DNA of 64,000 bases from Saturnia japonica (Eukaryota; Arthropoda; Insecta; Lepidoptera; Saturniidae), in NCBI GenBank assembly GCA_033032175.1, contig CM065326.1:12418001-12482000 (forward strand), written 5' to 3'. The notes under the pieces were generated by a model. The model was given only the letters and a program-made list of their open reading frames with translations, made no database searches and was not told the DNA's origin. Shown here in pieces: positions 57,420 through 64,000 of the stretch. The stretch's first letter is position 1; every line of letters begins with the position of its first letter. Position numbers and translations under genes: made by a program.

Positions 57420-57745
57420 TGATAAGAGAACTTTGTGGAGTGAAACAAGATATAGTCATACGGATTGAGAAAGGCATGCTTAGATGTTTTGGGCATATTC
57501 AGAGGATGAATGAAAGATATTTATAATGCGAGTGTGAAAGGAAATATTGGAAGTGGAAGGCCTAGACGAACATTCATCGATCAAATCGGAGACGTTCTGA
57601 AGAAAGGTAAGGTCAAGAGTACTCTAAACCGACGAGCATGCATAAAAAGATTAATGAATGTCGAAGAAGCGAAAGAGGTATGCCAGGATCGTAGCAGGTG
57701 GAAGGACGTGGTCTCTGCCTACCCCGTTGGGAAATAGGCGTGATA
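57420..57745 (+). pseudogene. Non-LTR retrotransposon tail (VSAYPVGK)
   Basis: The frame at 57510-57737 reads IGSGRPRRTFIDQIGDVL and EEAKEVCQDRSRWKDVVSAY, preceded out of frame by RCFGHIQRMNE. This is the C-terminal end of a LINE reverse transcriptase family that is very common in Lepidoptera. The sequence just after the stop, ATAGGCGTGATATATG, matches the 3' end seen in other copies. A second copy is at 9750-10085 on the minus strand. Confidence 0.75.
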
Positions 57746-57989
57746 TATGTAATGGATACACTCAAAAACAACTGAACCGATTTCAAAAATCCTTTCACCG
57801 ATATAAATCTACAGTATCAGCGAGTCACATAGGCTATATTATAATTTGATAAAATAACTTATTCCTCATTAAAATGTACATAGTTTTACATAAAAGTATA
57901 AATAATTGTCTACACGGGTGCGTTGGCGATGTTTGTCGTATAAAATTAACACGGATGAAACCGTGAGGCATAGCTAGTTCTATATAAAT

Positions 57990-60045
57990 TTAATTGATTT
58001 GCAAATATTATGAACTTAGGTAGCAGCTTGCAGAGATAATGACAAAAACATTAAAGTGAATAATAAATTAAAAAAGATAGCCGTTCTATCAACGTGTATC
58101 CGGAAATAATTTATCAGACGCCGTACAAATCATGTCCGCAAAAAATTATTTATTACATTTATATGAAAATGAAATTGCATTGTACTGATATCATTGTTTC
58201 TGCATGTTGGTAAAGTGTACCAACTGTGAATTTCGTTATTATTTATAGGCAATTTTTTAATATTACACTATTTCGTAAATCATCAGATATTATCTACTAT
58301 CATAAAAAGGCGACAAAGTTGCGCACCGTAACCCATTAAAGTTAAAAATATATTTATACGTTATTAAGCGGAACAAGTGTGCTGTGAATAAGAATGTCAA
58401 TATTTAGTTCCAATTGGGTCTCAAAATACTTCAAACGATGGCCAGGAAGAATGACAAAATATTGTTTGGATTTTATTAACAATTTTTCTTAACATTCCTA
58501 AAAGTTTGGTAAGGTGTTGTGGAACAAAAATATGTTTGGAAAAAGAAGGGGATGCTCTTGCTCAGCAGTGGAAAAAGAAAAGTCTGTTTTTATTGTAGTA
58601 GCTGTTCCTAGAAAGATCAGAGTGACCGGAGATCTAAATTAAGCCAGTCACTAATAGGTCGATATAATTTATTGGTGTTCACTCGTTTTAAAATGCAATA
58701 AAAAACATTTCACTTAATTTCGATAATATTTTTATTCCAAGATTGACAGAGAGTGGATTAAAAGTGTGACCAAATGAAAAAAAATACACAGAATATTTTT
58801 CTTAATGATACCAATGTTTTGAAAAATCTGGAGACTGAGTTGGAACTCTTAGGAAACGCCGAGGGAAACACAACAGAGCGCTTTCTGATTTGTGAAATTA
58901 GTGTTGCCATAGAGCTTCCACAGCCAAACCTTGCAATTTAACTAAAAATGAAGGCTCAGTTTGTTGCCATCTTCGACCACATCGTTACTTATCATCAGAA
59001 GCGATTGTGGTTTAAAAAAAGGTAAAAAATATGACTTTGTATTTTTTACTATATATTTTGAAGTAGGTATACTACATATTTCTTTTATAGTTTATTCTGA
59101 AAAATACTATAATTCTGCCGTAAATAATATTGGCACCGTAACAGAAATAGAATATTTTCTATAAACTCATTTTTTCACCCATCAAATATATGCTTGTCTT
59201 GCATATGGCTTTTTTTTAACTCCGCACTTATATTATATTAAATGAGAGTTATACCATTTCGTCTTTCAATTTCCAGTTCGGTAATATTATAATTCGCGTA
59301 AATTTAAACTTTTTATGGTTTTAAATATCAATGGGTGCCCTTCCTATAAAGGTTTCAATAACAATTATTCGATTATTAACCATCTTGGGATGTTTTACAT
59401 AGCTTCCTTTTGGAAGATTATAATTTTGTTTTTTTATAACTAATATGACAAACAATTACTGACAATAAATCCCCTTTCACTAAGAAGCTCTGGAAGCCCT
59501 ATTCACCACAGGAGCACAGGGCAAAGTTACTTGGACGCGATCTTCTAGAAGTATCCACCAGTCATCATGACCCAAGTAAAGAGAAATCTCCAAATACATT
59601 TCTTTGTGCCCTATCTCTCTATGTCACGCAAAATGTTGTTTAACTTTTAATATAATACACTGAATATATGAAAAAGATTAATTGATTGTAATATACTAAC
59701 TGGCTTGCCGACGTTGTTTTTTTTGTCTTGCCTTTTTCTAGACAAAAAGCATCACCTATCTAGTTCAAATTTTGTGATTGTTTTTATTGACACTAAGCCA
59801 AGATATATTGTTAATATGAGTCATTTTTGTGACATGTCACTTGTCATAAATTTAAATTTTGAGTTCATAAAAAGGAGAATTTCAACATAACATTTAAAAA
59901 ATTCATACGTTTAAAACTACTACGCCCAGGACAATAAATTTTAGTGTTTCTATAAGATCATGTCACCCTCTATCACCATCATAGCGTTGGTCCATTCCTT
60001 ACGGGTTTAGTGTCAATAAATGAATATATTTTGAATGTCGCGAAA
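57990..60045. other. AT-rich stretch with one SINE-like fragment
   Basis: Only the repeat fragment at about 59480-59600 (CACCACAGGAGCACAGGGCA and neighbours) is recognisable. Open frames at 58961 and 59705 lack motifs. Confidence 0.5.
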
Positions 60046-60049
60046 TTTC

Positions 60050-60998
60050 CAGTGTCGCTTTACCAGCCTTCCTATCTTCTGTCCATAGTTCAGCAAATCT
60101 CATAAGTAAAATTTTAAGGGTATCCCCTTCATACTTTGAGATTGCTGGCTTGGAAGAAGCTAGAAACGCTTTCTTAATTGCATGCCCAGGTCAAAATTTT
60201 CCAGTTTCTCCAAATTCACAGAGGAGCTGGGACGACATAAACTGCAAATTGATTTATGACAATATTTTGAGCTGTAGTACGAGTTCGGCGCGTGCTAGGC
60301 TTTTGGCCGTGGGTGCGCATGAGGCCGGCTACTGGCTTCAAGCGTATCCTTCGTCAAATACAGGAACATTTCTTGAACCTGACACGCTCCGAATCGCAAC
60401 CTGTCTACGGCTTGGGGTTCCGGTCTGCGTTCCTCATAAATGTCCCTGTGGCAGTGATGTCGACAAGCTAGAACATCACGGACTGTCATGTCAAAAAAGT
60501 GCAGGCCGCTTCTCGAGACATGCCGCACTTAACGATATCATACGCCGGTCACTTGCCACCGTCAACGTTCCAAGTTTACTTGAGCCGACTGGTATTGCAA
60601 GAGACCGGACGGTATGAGTTTGGTTCCATGGAAGATGGGCCGGGTGCTAGTATGGGATGCAACCTGTTCAGACACGCTGGCCCCTTCCCATCTACTTGGA
60701 TCCAGCAACAGAGCTGGTGTGGCTTGTGAGGCGGCTGAAAAAGCTAAGGCATGCAAATACAGGGGTCTGGGCTCTGAATATGATTTTGTCCCATTCGGCG
60801 TCGAGACCCTTGGCCCGTGGGGTCCTAGCGCTACAAGGCTTTTTAAGGAAATAGTAAAAAGGTTAGTCGACATCACAGGAGACCGAAGAGCTGGCAGCTA
60901 CCTCGGACAAAGAATTAGTCTAGCTATTCAAAGGGGGAACGCTGCCAGTATCTTCGGAACCTTGCCTAAAGGGACTCCTTTTCATAATATATTTTAAT
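60050..60998 (+). pseudogene. Retroelement C-terminal ORF with one frameshift
   Basis: Two frames abut near 60605. The first, from about 60060, reads ARARLLAVGAHEAGYWLQAY, TLRIATCLRLGVPVC, a cysteine/histidine cluster CPCGSDVDKLEHHGLSC and HAALNDIIRRSL. The second reads RPDGMSLVPW, VWDATCSDTLAPSHL, VPFGVETLGPWGP and QRISLAIQRGNAASIFGTL. This block is common in animal genomes as the C-terminal part of retroelement polyproteins next to reverse transcriptase; I cannot assign the clade. No reverse transcriptase motif is visible upstream here. It is GC-richer than its surroundings. The frameshift and the absent N-terminus make it inactive. Confidence 0.72.
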
Positions 60999-61474
60999 CT
61001 GTAGTTATGTATGTACATGTAATAATTATAAATTATTACTCACATATATGTGTATCCTACTTTTATTGAAATATTTAATGTTTTTGGATGTTGTCGTCAA
61101 TGTTTTTAATTAGATGAGATGCAATTTTTTTACCATCTCACAGAACACGGAAGCTTCTCAGCTAAACCGAGTACTTGGGTAAATATTCTAAGAACGTATT
61201 TAAAATCATTAATGATATTTATAAATCACTCGTCTGCGTACAAAGCAAGAAAGCCCTAGAGACGTGGAGACGTGCATGTTGGTATGCGGAAGATAATAAG
61301 TTACTACTTAGTAAACACTGTGCTTATTGACCACACGTTTGTATCAACAGCTTCATCCGTTTTATATCTCTAGATATGTCAATTATATTTACGTTACAAT
61401 AATAATAATTTCTCACAAGTCAAAGTAAACTGAAAAATTAAAATATAAACAGCTTATTCATTGAAACCATTATT

Positions 61475-62735
61475 CACACCAGCCACGTCCACTCTCTCCT
61501 GTGACAACTCAAGCCTAGGTGCGTTCCCTCGGTGTGGAGCCCTTGAGTCTAGTAGCCACTCGTGCGATACAAGTGACACTGCCCTTGTATTCACTAGCTA
61601 CCAACAAACACCATTACATTGCACCCTACACTCGTGCACACCGCACAGGTACATAAGTTCTGTAAGGTACCTTTTTTTCTTTCTTGCGCAAGTTATACGG
61701 GTGTTATGTCTGGCAGGCAGCTGCCCAACGGTTGTAGTCGGGTTCTTGTATATATGCTCAACGATTGAGTTAAATTCTATAGCGCAATGTAGGATAGTAG
61801 GATGTGTCTTATGTGGCTCGATAGATGTCGCTATGTAGATGTCGCCACATCACTCCCCTCCGAGACCGGAGGTCGATAGCAGGTTGAGTCGTCCATACAT
61901 CTTGTGATGCTTGCCGGGCCAGTGGAATGTTCCAGTGAGTCGGAACCAGATGCCGCATAGTTCACGGTGAGTCGAAACTGTCTGCGGTGATGCCCCAGTG
62001 AGTCTGGGTGATGCTGCAAGAATGCTCCAGTAAGTCGGAGTGTTGCAGTGCTGCGTAGTGACTGGCTGCTGCGTCGACCAGGAGAGAAGTGCGTCCCTGC
62101 TTGCTGACCGGCCGAAGTGCAGTGTGCTGTGCCAAGGTCGCTGAGAAGGCTGTGGGTGATGACCAGGAATGCGCGTCCGCTGCATGCTGGTGGTCAAGAT
62201 ACTCGAAGTAGCTGAGGATGCTGGCTGGCTGTATGACTCGCCACTTGAATGCTTGAGGAAGTGATGATGACGTCACGATGTAGCTGTGTGAAGAAGGTTG
62301 CGCTGACGTTCATGCTCGGGGTCACCAGTGTAGAAGAACTATTGCAAAGGGAGGATCCTCCGACCAGACGGGTGTTATGTCTGGCGGGCAGCTGCCCAAC
62401 GGTTGTAGTCGGGTTCTTGTCGGGTTGAGTTAAATTCTATAGCGCAATGTAGGATAGTAGGATGTGTCTTATGTGGCTCGATAGATGTCGCTATGTAGAT
62501 GTCGCCACACATACATACATAATATACATATATATGTATATTTTTACTGACAGCGAAATTAGCCAGTTGGCGACTTAATTGCAACTACGGCAACAGCCCA
62601 AGTAGAGGTTCAACCACTTTGGCACCATTGCGCATGTTGCCACACTTTCGCAGTTGAGTGCCTTAAGCGCTCGCCCCCAAGCCACGGTGAAGCTGTAAAA
62701 GCCGTCTGAGGTTCCAGGACCCCTATGGCTAACAG
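61475..62735 (+). repeat. Composite dispersed repeat split by the TRIM-like element
   Basis: The left part (61475-61695) matches 14385-14590; the right part (about 62550-62735) matches 14675-14870, including GCCTTAAGCGCTCGCC and CCCCTATGGCTAACAGTA. The intervening bases are the TRIM-like element plus short TACATA repeats (62508-62540). Confidence 0.78.
61702..62509 (+). mobile_element. TRIM-like miniature LTR element
   Basis: Direct repeats of 148 bp (61702-61849) and 137 bp (62373-62509) begin TGTTATGTCTGGC and end GATGTCGCCACA, with TG and CA termini. The 523-bp interior has no coding frame. A purine-rich run, AAAGGGAGGATCC, lies before the second repeat, where a polypurine tract would be. 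The two LTRs differ mainly by a short indel near 61740 / 62410. Flanking bases do not show a clear target duplication. A related 3' end (purine tract plus LTR-like sequence) is at 56250-56452. It interrupts a composite repeat also found at 14380-14870. Confidence 0.72.
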
Positions 62736-63244
62736 TAATAAAATAGTTGAGACTATTCTTATCAGCCCAAACACGATAATTACTTCTACTGTAAGTTGGT
62801 GAGGAGTTGGGAAGATTCCAGATGACGCTGCAGTATCAGTTAAAGGTCACCATATACTTCTAATTATTAAATTTAAGTAACAGAATACTAAATTTGGACT
62901 CGATTGAGCATATTGAAGATGGTCATATCCATTCAAGAACTAGAAAAGAGCTGATATTCTTCAAACGGCTGAACAGGTTTTCTTGAATCATAGTTAGGAA
63001 TACTCTCGATCAAGTCACCTTTCAAACAAAAATAAACTAGATCAGAATCGGTTCAGCCATTTGTGAGCAACAATGCTACAGACAGACACACAGATACACA
63101 TGTTAAACTTATAACAACTCCGTTTGCATCGCTGGTTAATTTTTTTTTATTGTGTTACAAGCTGTGCTTGCGGTTACGTTCGCGTAGACTACAAAATACC
63201 GTCGATCAGGTACGCGCGCGAACACACGCTCCAGAAAAAATGCT

Positions 63245-63665
63245 TATTGTGGGTGTACCTTAGAAGATAGATATAATTTTCTTTGACTTTTTTGTAGGTC
63301 TTTGTAATATCTATATTTATATAGTACATTAATTTCATATATCTCTTACGGTTTACTCAGCGTAAGCCATTTAAGCGCCCGAATTGATTCACCATGACCA
63401 GTTTTCATTACCACGGAAGCCTATTTATTTTACTAAAATGAAAGTAGCTTAAGTTACTCCTTATAACATCAGCTACTGCCAGTGAGAGTCCCGTCAAAAT
63501 CGGTCCAACCGTTTACGGAGGGTACCCGGAACATACAGACAGACAAAATTTTTAAAAATTCGGTTTTTGTTATAGATACCATATAAACTTTCATATGCAT
63601 TTAGTCAAAAGCTGTTATTTTGACGTTACAAACAGACACTTCAAATTTTATTAATTGTATATATT
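63245..63665 (-). repeat. Dispersed repeat A, copy 4 (inverted)
   Basis: Minus-strand copy: read inward from 63665 it gives AAAATTTGAAGTGTCTGTTTG, then the CCGTAAACGGTTGGACCGAT block and GGCTTCCGTGG, and ends with the TATCTATCTTCTAAGG part near 63255, also seen at 21110. Truncated before the CTAGT end. Confidence 0.78.
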
Positions 63666-64000
63666 ATTAAGCTGAATGGGTGGGTAAGACATGATGATTC
63701 TGAGAATTGTGTTCAATTGGATCGCGACCACCATACACTAGTTCTTACTACCGCAATAGTGTGGCATGCTCCGGGACTTGTCGCCTTCTGGGATCAACCG
63801 GTGTACATCCAGTTATCAGGGTGGTAAGAATGATAAAATTCAATTATAAAATACAGTTATAAAATTGAGATTTTTTTATATAAACAAGTGGTGGCAAACA
63901 AGCGTATGGTCCGCCTGACGGTAAACTATCACCGTAATCTATGGACGTTTATAATACCATAGGTATCTGTCGGGAGCTTGTTGTATGGTTTAGTTGCGTG

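Noticed and set aside
61461..61838. 125-codon frame
   Set aside because: It spans the composite repeat and the TRIM LTR; another copy of the repeat (14380-14590) does not conserve it.
61850..62276. Overlapping minus-strand frames inside the TRIM-like element
   Set aside because: GC-rich interior gives long frames on one strand; no motif and two frames overlap extensively.

Overview
The window looks like nuclear DNA of a moth or butterfly (Lepidoptera). It is AT-rich, has short spliced exons in long introns, and is crowded with repeats typical of that order: a tRNA-headed SINE, a cecropia-type mariner, Helitron-like repeats ending near CTAGT, and tails of several non-LTR retrotransposons. The species cannot be named from this sequence alone.

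Two host genes are supported. The first is on the minus strand. It is a 5'-nucleotidase-family metallophosphoesterase of the insect cytosolic (CG11883-like) type. I assembled 13 coding exons by hand between 21664 and 7739. Every junction keeps the reading frame, giving 568 codons including... the last residue before a TAA stop (568 residues). A likely first coding exon lies 8.7 kb upstream at 30505-30380, joined through a possible GC-AG intron. The introns hold a mariner, several MITEs, SINE-like pieces and a tandem array made from the end of one of the gene's own exons. The second gene is an intronless short-chain dehydrogenase/reductase of the carbonyl reductase type (44058-43201, minus). 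Its expected catalytic tyrosine is a histidine in this copy.

The rest is mobile DNA. At 44145-51810 there is a nested structure: a roughly 1.3-kb non-autonomous hAT-like element, starting 87 bp upstream of the reductase start codon, has been split by a very young 6.35-kb BEL/Pao retrotransposon (LTRs differing at 1 of 241 positions, 1697-codon polyprotein frame intact, short upstream gag frame out of register). A decayed Ty3/gypsy element with most of its 5' half deleted lies at 36839-38712. A small TRIM-like LTR element (61702-62509) sits inside a multi-copy composite repeat. Other remnants are a transposon-type ORF pseudogene (5770-6440), non-LTR retrotransposon tails (9750-10085, 56960-57235, 57420-57745, about 31860-32200) and a frameshifted retroelement ORF (60050-60998).

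About 0-5.7 kb, 32.2-35.1 kb, 52-53.2 kb and 58-60 kb show no gene that I can support. I found no convincing standalone tRNA, rRNA or CRISPR feature.
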